Positions 23,295 through 33,370 of a stretch of DNA of 64,000 nucleotides are shown piece after piece; position 1 is the stretch's first letter, and each line of letters begins with the position of its first letter. A program made the position numbers and the translations under genes. The stretch covers positions 69,522,912 through 69,586,911 of the forward strand of contig CM043963.1 in the NCBI GenBank assembly GCA_014529385.2. Direction: 5' to 3'. The notes under the pieces were generated by a model. The model was not told the DNA's origin and did not search any database. It worked only from the letters and a program-made list of their open reading frames with translations. The DNA is from Adiantum capillus-veneris (lineage: Eukaryota > Streptophyta > Polypodiopsida > Polypodiales > Pteridaceae).

Positions 23295-23307
23295 AAAAGG
23301 GGAGGGC
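23295..23307 (+). other. Polypurine tract of the Tat element
   Basis: AAAAGGGGAGGG lies just upstream of the 3' LTR, separated from TGATGG by CTAA. Confidence 0.8.
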
Positions 23308-23310
23308 TAA

Positions 23311-24624
23311 TGATGGGGGCTTTTCACAAGCCAAGCTCCCATACCCCTCTTCTCTCGTCCCCACCCCATGAAAACCCCCTCTTAGGGAGGGAGTGATAAA
23401 AAAGCATTGGAAAAAGTAAGAAAAAAATAAAGTATGATTATGTAAATATATAAGAAAGGTAGAATAGGCCACCTCATGCCTGCGGGGTAGCCCATCCCCA
23501 CCTTGCCTCCTTTTTCTTCACTGTTGCTGTGCCGGGTGTCCCTTTTCCTCTCCTCCACTCAAAAGGTCAACCCCCTCTCTCTTCCCTTTGTCCTTTCTCC
23601 TTTATCTCTCCCCTCAAGCTACCCCACCTCTCACCAATAATGCATTATAACTCACCAATAATGCACCCTAACTCACATGCAACTTACCCTATCTTCCAAA
23701 ATAGTATACCCCACCCCCTCTTTTTCTCTCCTATCATATCCCATGACCCAAATATCCCCCTCTCTCTCTAAAGGGCGCCATGTCTCTTGTCTTGTAGCTA
23801 AATAACCTCCCCCACACTCACACATACTCAGTTTCACTGAAAAAGGTGCCCACAGACCCATCCCCACCTGGTGGTTACCTGATTTTTCTTGTGTTCACAC
23901 ACATCTGCACACAGATTCACCTCTGAACACACTCCCCTCTCTCCCCTCTTGTAATTACTTTATTCTCCATGTCACCTCTCACTTTTTTTCATCAACCCAT
24001 CTCTCTCTCTTAGTCTCTCTCTCATGAGACTGCTGTTCTGGCACATATACACACAGCCAGACAAATGGGACCCACAGTCACATGGCCTATGTAGATAATG
24101 ATTTCTTCATTTCTAAATTCTAGAATTTCTCCCCCCTCCTCCTCTATATAAAGAGGGGTCACCATCACACTAAGGACACAACATCACCAAAGAACACACT
24201 ATGCATTGTGTGTGCCTAGTGCACACACACACACACCCACACCATCACCATCACCATCACCGCAATCACCATGCTTGTTTTGAGCATGACCTCTACACCC
24301 TTGGATATGAAAGATGAAGGGCAACTAAATGAAGGATGATGGCCATAATCCTCGTGCGAGTCTTCGCCATCAACTCCCACCTATCCGCCATGTGCTCTAC
24401 CACTCTCTCCCTTCTCATTCCCCTACCCTATGCTCCCCATTTCATCGCCTAATTCTCTAAATAAAGCTTGAGGTTTTGTGAGTATGTTTTCTTGCAATGT
24501 TTTTTGCATGTGAGGTGTGCGGAATCGCCACCTAGTCTTGTGTTTTGGAGTGAGCTTGTGTATGTATGAAGGGTGTGCGGACTCGCCATCCTTTTGTGGT
24601 GCCTAAGTACTAAGCCGCTATACC

Positions 24625-24676
<52 letters not shown>

Positions 24677-24886
24677 TGATTTCATTCCCTTTCCTCTTCA
24701 TCATTACTCCCAAGCATCCATCTCTCTTGGATGAAAAATTTGTTAGGGTGGTGTGTTGTTTGCGTCCTAGCCGCTGAAGCTAGGTGGTGCCCTCTGTTTG
24801 CTTTACCATGACAGGCTCGAAGCGTGCCATTCGGTCCCCGTTGTTTTAGAGGCCATCGGGGTTCGGGGTTTGCTTTGCTCCCGTCA
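23311..24886 (+). repeat. 3' LTR of the Tat element
   Basis: 1576 bp. It matches 15620-17168 apart from scattered, mostly transition differences, a duplication of caataatgca near 23633-23655 and a longer CT run at 24628-24674. TATATAAA is at 24145-24152. Confidence 0.93.
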
Positions 24887-24973
24887 GGAGGTGCAAGCTA
24901 AGAAGTGCTCTTGCTCTACCTCTATCTTCTCCTCCTTTGTGTGCTCACGGTTGTATATGTGTGTGTGTGTATG

Positions 24974-25031
<58 letters not shown>

Positions 25032-25255
25032 AGAGAGCATTTCAACGGCATCGGTGATGGCAAGGCAGTTGAGCGGGGGGGCGACGGAGGCTCCTTATTC
25101 TTTGCGGATAGGATTCTTCATGACGAAAGCATTGAGCCGTGAGTGAGACACCCCTACCCCTTTGAGCTTGCTAGGGCTTTCTAGTTGTGTGCTTGCAGCC
25201 TTCTGAGGCTCGCACACAGTCCACAGGAAAGTTCCCAACCTCGGCAAAGCGCACA
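24887..25255 (+). repeat. LTR of gypsy family B, right part
   Basis: It continues the LTR from 15619 after the Tat element, with a GA run at 24977-25030 in place of the longer GT/GA run of the other copy at 36763-36893. It ends GCGCACA shortly before the primer binding site, so this is the 5' LTR of family B. Confidence 0.78.
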
Positions 25256-25259
25256 TTTT

Positions 25260-25277
25260 TGGCACCGTTGTCGGGGA
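25260..25277 (+). other. Primer binding site of gypsy family B (tRNA-Asp type)
   Basis: TGGCACCGTTGTCGGGGA differs at two positions from the widespread plant TGGCGCCGTTGCCGGGGA site complementary to Asp tRNA. Four T residues separate it from the LTR end. Confidence 0.8.
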
Positions 25278-26500
25278 CGCCTTGCACTAAGCTTGAGGAG
25301 CACTCAATGCTACCTCAAGAAGCAATTCACTTCTACCGTTTCTAGTTTTTATTGAGTTATGTTAGATCTGTTAAGTGGTTGCAATGTCCAAGTTTTAAGA
25401 GGTTTTTGTTAGATCTGTTAAGTGATCTTTTGTTAGGTTTGTAATGTGCAGGTGTTAGCAGATTTGTTAGTTAGTGTAAATCTATAATGTACAATAGACA
25501 ATGAATAGATTGAGTACTCTATGAGTGAGAAGTTTTGTTGTGTTAGGAAGTGTAGATAATGTGTAGTAGTTAGTATAGACAGTGTGCAGTTTTGTGTTAG
25601 ATAGTGTATCAATAGAGTTAATTAGTGTTAATTAGCTTTGTTAATTGCAGACAGGTTAGACAGAGCTGCTAGGAGCTATTGTGTGTGCACGTGAGCTCGA
25701 CGCCCATGTACAACATTATCCACAAAAAGTTTTTTTTAAATAAATTTTAAACTCAGCACAAAAAAGGACCGGGATCATTCCCCCAACAAGCCCGAGCCCG
25801 GTGTCAAGAAGTGCGGAGTGCGGCTAGGAAATCACTGTGAGAGTTCGCAGCAGCAAAATCAAGCAAGTTGTAGAAGATTTGAGGCTAAAAACACACTCAA
25901 AAAGAACAAAACTCCATTTATGAAATCTTCTCTTTGAAAAAGAACCAAGATCAACTCAAAAATCTTGTGTGTGATATGATTTGGTGTAGCCTCACTCCCA
26001 ATTACACAGTTGAAGTGCTCTTCACCCTGATAAAAACCCTACACAAACGCTACAATTATCCATCGTACCCATTTCATGGAAGCTGCAGAAATTCATTATT
26101 CATTCCCAAGTAGTTATTTGAAGAGGGTAAACCCTAATTGGTGGCCTCACAGCCTTGAATACAGGGTTGGAACAGCACGGGACTGCACTAGCATACAGGC
26201 TTTGTATCCCTTCCCAGAGGAGCTTGTAGTGCTGATATTTTTCTTCTAAAATGCTCCCTCACTTCTCATAGTCAGGGCACCATGAGTGATGTGGCATTTT
26301 GAGCCATTTTTTTCCAATTTTGGGTCTTTTTTTACCATTTTTGGTCACTTTTAGCCCAAAAATGCCCCTTTTTGCCCGTAAAAAGCCCAAACGTGTTGGG
26401 AAAAATCCCTAAAATTGTGGAAAAATACTATAGGTATTAAATTTCATCTTGAACCTCATTTTACCACTTGACAAGCACTCTAGATGCATCTCTTCTGCCT
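25278..26500. other. Leader and interior of gypsy family B, no gene
   Basis: Positions 25278-25740 have tandem phrases such as gttagatctgttaagtg, typical of an untranslated leader. From 25790 a phrase cccggtgtcaagaagtgcgg resembles the reverse complement of 11878-11920. At 26290-26400 the sequence is a run of T-rich phrases around ccatttttggtc. No coding region is recognised. Confidence 0.45.
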
Positions 26501-26785
26501 ACGCATGAAACTTGCTATTTTTGACCGAGATCGCCCGCATTGAACTTTCTAGGCAAAACGAGCGTGCCACTTCGATACACTTGACATGTGTAAATTTCTA
26601 AAGCAAAATATGCATATATTAATGTGAAAATTCATGCCGTAGTGCCACGTTGAGGACCTTGCTGTCCCCGCAAGGTATATATAGAGCTGCAACCGTGGCA
26701 TCATAGCATTTGGTCCCACATAACAAAAGCATTGAGAGTGAGGTAGATAATTTAGTTTCACATTATGCATGTTCCATGGACAACA
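26500..26785 (-). repeat. LTR start of gypsy family A, copy 2 (minus strand)
   Basis: On the minus strand TGTTGTCCATGG begins right after a polypurine tract at 26786-26800 that matches copy 1. A TATA-like tatatata occurs at about 26678-26686. The far end of the LTR is not found, so the left limit given is a guess. Confidence 0.45.
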
Positions 26786-26841
26786 TCCACCCCCTCTAAA
26801 CCTGCACATCCTCTGGTGTGCCACACATAGCTTCTGCACGT

Positions 26842-27106
26842 TCAGTCCTCATTTAAGTCAACATACATATCGATTTCATCATCACTTGCAGTGAAGTCGA
26901 GTGCATCATTATCTCTTTCTTCATCCTCAACCATAAAATGTTCATTAGAGCCTTCATTTTGACTTTCTTGTGAAACAAAGAGATCTGTATCACCTCTTAT
27001 TTTGAACAATTTAATTCTTTTCCCTGCAATGGGAATCTTCATTTCTGTACCATCCAACTCATGCAAGGTATAAGTTGCATTTCCATGTACATTCTTAACC
27101 ACATAA
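26842..27106 (-). pseudogene. Gypsy family A integrase C-terminus, copy 2
   Basis: The minus-strand frame from the nested copia insertion down to the stop at 26842 continues the GPY/F module (PYVVKNVHGNATYTLHELDG) and ends in an acidic tail. It aligns with 1226-1444 of copy 1 and was joined to the sequence at 31026 before the copia element arrived. Confidence 0.88.
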
Positions 27107-27111
27107 GGGCC

Positions 27112-27300
27112 TGTTGGGGTATAGGCGTCTGTGCCTTGCTTGACCGCCCAGAGTCTGGGCGCCCACTGACTTGTATACCTTATACATAGCATAAGTGTAT
27201 AGGGGGCTGCTCACTCTTGGAGTCTCCCCACCCACATCGTGTGTGTCTGCTTCTCTCTCTCTCTCTCACTCTCCGTCTGTGGTGCTCCCGATCCCCTTCA
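27112..27300 (+). repeat. 5' LTR of nested copia
   Basis: 189 bp, TGTTGGGG to CCTTCA, with a CT run at about 27253-27268. Confidence 0.93.
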
Positions 27301-27302
27301 AT

Positions 27303-27314
27303 TGGTATCAGAGC
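27303..27314 (+). other. Primer binding site, initiator Met tRNA
   Basis: TGGTATCAGAGC lies two bases after the LTR. This is the standard plant copia primer site. Confidence 0.92.
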
Positions 27315-28945
27315 TATGGTGACCGCGGAGAGCACGACGGCTTTGAGAGCTTCGAGGCGATAGCTCGCTCGCTCTCGACGGTAGAGAGATTAAGAAAGCT
27401 TGGAAGCTTTGTGAGAATGCAATGGAAGCTCGTGAGCTCAGTTGAGAGTGATGTATGCTCTTGTGGAAGCTCAGAAAGGAGTGTGGAAGACTGTGTGTAA
27501 GTGAAGGTGTTGCCCTAAAACTGTGTGCGCAGCAGCACAGTTTTCAGATTCGTTTTTCTCCTTGTAGAATGCAGATCTGAGAATTCTGTATGGATTGCCC
27601 ATCTGTTTCGGCGTGGTCTACAACTTTGCAGAAGAAACTTTTTGCAAATTCCTCACCGTTTTGCTGATATTCAGCTCAGACTGACTGTATACAGAAATTC
27701 CAGATTTTTTGTTGTCGCATTGTGTGCGAGTTTGATGCACTTTTGGAAGCACGGGAGATGCTTGAAGTTGAGTGCACAAATTCTGAGCTGAAGATGCAAT
27801 TGTAGCTTGTGTTAAGCTTGTGGTTTGAGGGTTTTTTGGTAGACTTGGGCAACGAAGTACGGAGGCGTTTACACACCACCGAAGCGGTCTCTTGAGAGAC
27901 GCAGGTTTTTGGAGCACACAGGTGGAGCTTCTTTCACTGGTTTTCACAGAATACTTTGGTAATGATTTTGTGCTGAGATTCATGGTCTTTGCGGATGGTT
28001 TGCATATGGTTATGGCGCATGGTTGATGCCCATTATACATGCATTTTGGCGAGCACTTTCAAGTGCCGGTGAGCTCTCGTGAGAGCATTGTTTTCGCATT
28101 GAATAAGTTTCCGGATTGCAAATCTTTTGGCGCTTGCTTATACGCGGTCACTCCGTTGATGTACGTTGAGTGCGGATTGCCATTGTATGTGAAAATGTGG
28201 AGCCATTTTGGCATTCTTACTCATTGCCATTGAGTAGTTTTATGGTTTATGGTAGAGATTGTACTTGAGTTTTTTGCTCAGTTTTCAGGGGAAATTCTGT
28301 CGGATTTTTCCCAGATTCTCTCCATAGTTTGTGATCGAGTGTTTACTCTCACTTTGACAGGTTTTGTCAGTTTGGACACAGTTTTGTGTTTTTTGTATCC
28401 ACTCTCGCAAGAGTGAGGAGTTGTGTATCTTTCTTTGCTTGAGATAGTGGTTTGCTCTCGGGTGGAAGAGTCTTGTGATCTCGAGCATTGTTTGCCATAG
28501 TTTTGCAGAGCTTATGCATGTATCTTGAGTGTAGTTTGATGCGCATTGATTGATCATTGTATTGAGCTTGCAGGACAATGGTTATTTTGTGTTGATAGCC
28601 ATTGTACGTCGAAACTCTGGCGAAATTTTCCCAGGAGTTTTATGCGTATCATTTATGCGATCTAGGTAGAGATTGCGGGTTGCACTCAGCATTTGCGTGC
28701 GGTGTTCTCTGCAGGTGGGATATTTGTGCGTGTGTATGCATCGATACCGCACAGTGTGGGCTTGGTGATTAGCTCACAGATTGCAGTGTGATACTAGAGC
28801 ATGCGAGGCTTGTATTGACATTGCAGGAGCTCTATTTTGGAGTGTGTCTCACAGGTTTTACATTGTGTTTCTGGCCATATTGGTAGACAGTTTTCAGGTG
28901 TTGTTGGTGAGGTGGTTTTGCTTTCTAGTTTGCTACATTGTGCTC
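27315..28945 (+). other. Long leader of nested copia
   Basis: About 1.6 kb without a convincing frame. The small open frames here differ in codon character from the gag frame. A long leader before gag is common in non-autonomous copia elements. Confidence 0.5.
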
Positions 28946-29938
28946 ATGGCAGAGACAGGTGATCGATCAGATTGTGACCTCTCACAGATGCGCGTGTTTG
29001 ATGGGTCAAACTTTGTGGCATGGAGAGAGTGTATGCTTGATACATTGACACAACGAGGGTTGCATCGACCATTGAGTGGTGATGCAGGTAGACCTTCAAA
29101 CATGTCTGACAATTAGTGGCAGGAGCTAGAGGAGATGGCACTATCTACGCTCTCTTTGCACCTTGCGGAATCTGTATATGCTCTTGTTATGTATGAGACT
29201 ACTTCGAGAGCACTTTGGCGCAGATTACATGATATGTATGATAGATCTGAGTCATCATGGACTCGTGTGAGACATGTACATTCATGAGCATGCCGACAGG
29301 TGACATGTTGGTATTGTGGTCATTCTGGACACGTTAGACGGCACTGTTTTCGTCGTATGCGACATCGTAGGATACATGGCAGTCTCAGAGATGTATGTAG
29401 TGATGCCATGGACTCATTTGCTTTGACAATTGAGGAAGATGTAGTGTCGGAGTATACTAGTGACGGGGATGTCACTTTTACCTCGAGCTATGCACGAGAT
29501 GCTATACATGTGGATAGTGCACTCCATTCGCAGTGGTTGCTAGACGCAGATGCTATGTTTCATGTCACGCCACATCGTGAATGGTTTTGTAGCTATTCTA
29601 GCGGGATGCTTGGCGGTGTACGTTTGACCGATGGATCGGTGCATGCGATAGCAGGTGCAGGAGATGTGAGACTGTCATTACCGAGTGGTGCATCTTACTT
29701 GTTACGACATGTGCGCTATGTACCAGATTTGACAGTGAGTTTGATCTCGATTGGTCAGCTTAGAGATTGTGGATGTCAGATTTTTCTACGAGAGAGAGAT
29801 TTTGTGATGCATTTGGGTTCGCTAGTGATTGCGAGAGGTGCCAGGAGTGGTACAGGTTACCCATTGCATGTGGATCATGGGAGAGACGGTGTTGTCTCTG
29901 TGATCACGCAACCAGGTAGAGAGCGAGAGAGCAGGTGA
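28946..29938 (+). pseudogene. Copia gag-protease, broken
   Basis: The frame starts MAETGDRSDCD and continues FDGSNFVAWRECMLDTLTQRG, the copia gag N-terminus. In-frame TAG (29114) and TGA (29285) interrupt it, and the middle of gag is shorter than usual. An intact zinc knuckle CWYCGHSGHVRRHC (CX2CX4HX4C) begins at 29306. The protease follows near 29530: the expected D-S-G active site reads D-A-D within WLLDADAMFHVT, so it should be inactive. The GAG-pre-integrase type block (VRYVPDLTVSLISIGQL) is present, after which homology ends. Confidence 0.88.
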
Positions 29939-30780
29939 GTCTCTTTTGCTCATGGGTTGCAGGGTACTTTGCATGGAGTTCAGAGTAGTGAGCTCGTTGT
30001 GCACACAGTTGAGGCACGACTTGAGCAGTCACACAGAGAGGTGACAGAGTCAGACATGCATGCTTTGCTAGTGACTGAGCAAAGTAGAGAGTCAGTTGTG
30101 CGAGATACTTCTATGCAGGATAGACAAGTAGAGCGGTCTTGCTCTAGTGAGTCACGATAGGAGGACGTTGTGCAAGAGTCTATGCATACGGAGTTAGAGC
30201 ATGAGAGCTCTAGTGAGTCACAGTAGATTGAGTGGTCATGTTTGCAGTGGATGATTGCAGAGGAGGCTGAGATGTCAGCGATTATGCAGTCGTTCCTTTC
30301 TATGCTCGACAGTGAGCATGGGGATATAGTTGTGTAGGATATGTCTTCCAGCAGACACCTAGAGCAGCTGGTTTACTCTGAGGTTGCACGACAGGTTGAT
30401 GCCTCTTTTGCGGACAGTCAGGAGATGCATGTGACTGACACGCCTTGTCAGTCAGAGATGCCTATTGCCAGGGATATATATGTTGATTCTCCGTAGAGCT
30501 AGCAGGGCCCACTAGCATTGCATCGGCATTCGGTGGTCTCATGTACGAGATGCTAATCTTGAGACCAGATATCGTAGCTGCAGTGGGAGCATTTGCAGTT
30601 GGGGTTGTCAGTCATTTGTTGACTGATGATGGCATAGTGCACGAGGGAGATATGCAGGTATTGCGTACATACTTGCAGTACGTGTGCAGTATGTCTGTTG
30701 GTGTATGGAATTACACGGGAGCAGGACAGCCGGATCCACACGATCACAGCCAGCCAGTGGGCATCGGTTGAGAGCGGTTT
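29939..30780 (+). pseudogene. Unrecognised remainder of copia interior
   Basis: The sequence is rich in GAG/TCAG-containing phrases such as agctctagtgagtcacgata, repeated near 30143 and 30209, and encodes Ser/Glu-rich broken frames. The last open frame (30541-30771) may be the remnant of the pol C-terminus, but I recognise no motif. Confidence 0.4.
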
Positions 30781-30817
30781 TCTCTCACTAGGTTCTCTTG
30801 CTTAAAGGCACAATCGC

Positions 30818-30832
30818 CTTTAAGTGGGAGGT
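30818..30832 (+). other. Polypurine tract of nested copia
   Basis: TTTAAGTGGGAGGT lies immediately before the 3' LTR. Confidence 0.8.
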
Positions 30833-31020
30833 TGTTGGGGTATAGGCGTCTGTGCCTTGCCCGACCGCCCAGAGTCTGGGCGCCCATTGACTTGTATACC
30901 TTATACATAGCATAAGTGTATAGGGGGCTTCTCACTCTTGGAGTCTCCCCACCCACATCGTGTGTGTCTCCTTCTCTCTCTCTCTCACTCTTCGTCTATG
31001 GTGCTCCCCGATTCCCTTCA
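30833..31020 (+). repeat. 3' LTR of nested copia
   Basis: 188 bp, matching the 5' LTR with about ten differences and followed by the GGGCC duplication. Confidence 0.93.
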
Positions 31021-32146
31021 GGGCCAAACCATCTCTTTGAAATATTTCTTATCGCTGAATGTTGATTATCAAGACTATTGCCATACACCAACACCCAATC
31101 ACATTCCTCAATAGCTCTAGGTCTGAGCATGTGCCTTTTATCAAATCCATCCTTATTCTTCAACGTTGCATCTCTTAATCGTGCTACTGAAATCTCAATA
31201 TCTTTAGGCCTTCTTTCTAATTGTTGTATGCACAAAGCAAGAAGGTCTTCCCTAATCATTCCATCTTCCCAAGGCAATAGATTCCATGTGGGAATTACAT
31301 TCTCAATTGGCATTATAGGTTTCTGACCATACATCAACTCAAAAGGCATATAACCAGTAACAAAGATATGAGTTGTACGATCAGCCCATAAAGCATAAGG
31401 CAATAACCTAGTACACTCTTCCATTTTACCTTTGCAAGCCTTAGCCAAAGATTTAATGATACGAGGATGCCCACGTTTTGATTTACCATTCCGCTCAGGA
31501 TTGTGTTCAGTAGAGTGAGAGCGAGTTTAATGCCCAATCTAGAGAAAAACTCCCTTGCTTTGTCAACATCCAACTCACCCCTATTAGCTGTTATTTTCCC
31601 AACACAGCCATAACGGCTAATTAAATCATCCAAGAGGAACTTACATATCCCTTCTTTGCTTTTTGTTTTTAGAGCACGACCTTCAACCTGATTAGTTAAG
31701 TCTTCTCGTGCAAGCACTATGTATCTCATTTTCCATAAACCCAATGGCATGTAACCAGATCTACTACCCACTTATAGTCCATAGCCAGTGGGTATGTAGG
31801 GTGCAACCCACCATGATGACGTACATTTGAATACATTTGACAGGTTTCATAAGACTCCACAAAGTGAGATACATCTTTATACATACCTTTCCACCAATAC
31901 CTCTCTTTCGTTTTAGTAAAGGTGGCCCATACACCTCTATGTACAACATAAAGACTCTCATGAAACTTTTTCATAAGCTCATTTTGATCATCCTTATCAT
32001 TCACGACTCTCAAAGGCGTTCCATTTCTTTGTTTTGGATGCTTCCACAAGTATCCAACTTTCAAAAAGTATCCACAGGCTTTTCTGAATATTCTTTTGAA
32101 CTCTTGATCAGCCCACCCTTCTTGCCTTGTCAAAGTGCTCAGATAA
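31021..32146 (-). pseudogene. Gypsy family A integrase, copy 2, main part
   Basis: On the minus strand this reads, from 32146 downward, a start LSTLTRQEGWADQEFKRIF, then the H-H-C-C zinc region (HESLYVVHRGVWATF ... ETCQMYSNVRHHGGLHPTYP) to about 31760. The integrase core follows with KITANRGELD (Asp), then a region that has lost frame near 31500 where the catalytic Glu belongs, and the linker to RWFGP at 31026. There are two main frame changes (near 31740 and 31440-31500). It aligns along its length with 110-1230 of the window. At 32146 it ends abruptly against the second CACTA element. Confidence 0.88.
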
Positions 32147-32668
32147 CAGAGTCTCTAGTTTACATTGGAGAGTGGCTAGATGGATTTGATAAAGCCTAGG
32201 ACACACTATGGCGAACCATAGATGATGAGCGCATATTTGGGATTGTCATGTGAAATCTCGGTGTTGGAGAAGAAGACGACGAAAGATCTAGAGGCTAAAA
32301 TCAACGATTTTTGCATGCTTCACAATCCAGTGATGCAAAAGTGGATTTCACAATATGAGGAAGATCTCATGTAAGTTATGTGGCTGTGGCAGGTGATATT
32401 TCATCCTACAAAGTCTACATCAAACTGGTGGTATGTCATAGAGGTAGCCTCTCATAGTGCACGGATGTATGCGGGCTGCCATGTGCCAATCATAGTAGCA
32501 TCAATAGAGGAGATCGAAGAAGATGCTCAGTCAGAAGCCGCTGAGGTGGTTCTAGACGAGCATCATGCTGGTACTATCTATGGTGTGCATGTAGAGGATC
32601 TACAAAATGAAACGGAGGACATCTGCCTAAATGGAGAGCTCTATATAGATATAGGGGAGTTATGCTGA
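32147..32668 (+). pseudogene. TNP2 transposase C-terminal remnant
   Basis: Part of the fourth exon is recognisable to about 32360 (SLVYIGEWLDGFDK), with stops and a frameshift. After the deletion the last exon is open from 32378 (QVIFHPTKSTSNWWYVIE) to about 32668, where a one-base insertion shifts the end. It aligns with 6757-6962 and 7661-7990. Confidence 0.85.
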
Positions 32669-32919
32669 GCTATGCGAGGATGAGAGAGAGACCTCTTAAA
32701 TCCATAAAAATTGTATTTGAACAATTTTTCTCCGCTTTATAAAATATATTGTATTCACATGGATTTTTGTCCATTCCTGTCTATATGCTATACTTGAGAA
32801 ATTTAAATTGTGTTTAATTGTCATTGCGTCCACTCCAGGTACGTATTCTCCAGGTATGTTCTCACAAGCAGGGACACTTCTCGATGTGTCGTGAAAGTCT
32901 GATATGCCGACACAGCAGT

Positions 32920-33152
32920 GCGCTCCGAGTGCGATGGAGACTAAGGCTGCAATCGCGAAGGAGGTGATCCGTCTCTGCTCATGGATGTTGCTCGTCCCTC
33001 CACTAGATCTAGTTGATCGGGTGAAAGAGACACTAAGAAGCATTACCTACCCGATCAACTAGATCTAGTGGAGGGACGAGCAACATCTATGAGCAGAGAT
33101 GGATCACCTCCTTCGCCATTGCAGCCTCAGTCTCCATCACACTCGGAGCGCA
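32920..33152. repeat. Long foldback in the second CACTA copy
   Basis: Arms of about 103 bp (32920-33022 and 33049-33152) are reverse complements with roughly eight mismatches, around a 26-base loop. The first CACTA element has no such structure at the matching place. Transcripts crossing it would form a long hairpin. One arm read forward gives a Ser/Pro-rich peptide (SPPSPLQPQSPSHSER) that recalls the start of the TnpA-like protein, but the match is weak. Confidence 0.85.
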
Positions 33153-33370
33153 ATGCTTTCAAAAGATATGTAGAATGCAGAAAAATTCACAAGAACTTCA
33201 CAAGAATCTCTCTATACAAGAATACCTGCCCCTTTATGAGTCCTCTCTCTCTTTCTCTCTCTCTCTACACAATAATCCCTCTCCCTATTATCTATAGTAT
33301 AGATTATAACTTTTCCATGTTTTCTTCTCCATTCAATATTAAGATTAAATGTTCGTGTATTTAATGCAGG

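Larger units (their letters stand above)
15620..24886 (+). mobile_element. Ty3/gypsy retrotransposon, Tat lineage, full length
   Basis: Two long LTRs (15620-17168 and 23311-24886) begin TGATG and end GTCA. They bracket a primer binding site, gag-pol and a polypurine tract. The flanks share only GGAG (15616-15619 and 24887-24890), so the target duplication is 4 bp, one less than usual for this superfamily. Comparison with the uninterrupted family B LTR near 36670 confirms the insertion point. The LTRs differ by a few dozen substitutions by eye, about 2-3 percent, plus a small tandem duplication near 23640. Pol carries a second, archaeal-type RNase H, the mark of the Tat/Ogre/Retand lineage. 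The reading frame is continuous except for three TGA codons, so the copy is recent but not autonomous. Confidence 0.94.
27112..31020 (+). mobile_element. Ty1/copia retrotransposon, short LTRs, internally deleted, nested
   Basis: LTRs of 189 and 188 bp (27112-27300, 30833-31020) begin TGTTGGGGTATAGG and end CCCTTCA. The 5-bp target duplication GGGCC is perfect (27107-27111 and 31021-31025). The primer site matches initiator Met tRNA. The element is 3909 bp and encodes only a broken gag and protease; integrase, reverse transcriptase and RNase H are absent, so it depended on another element. It splits the integrase gene of gypsy family A inside the GPY/F motif. The two LTRs differ at about ten sites by eye, so the insertion is not recent. 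Confidence 0.93.

Noticed and set aside
27303-27314. tRNA gene
   Set aside because: Only the 12-base complement to the tRNA 3' end is present next to an LTR; it is a primer binding site.
30541-30771. Functional small protein at the end of the copia element
   Set aside because: Stops on both sides and no motif; more likely residue of deleted pol.
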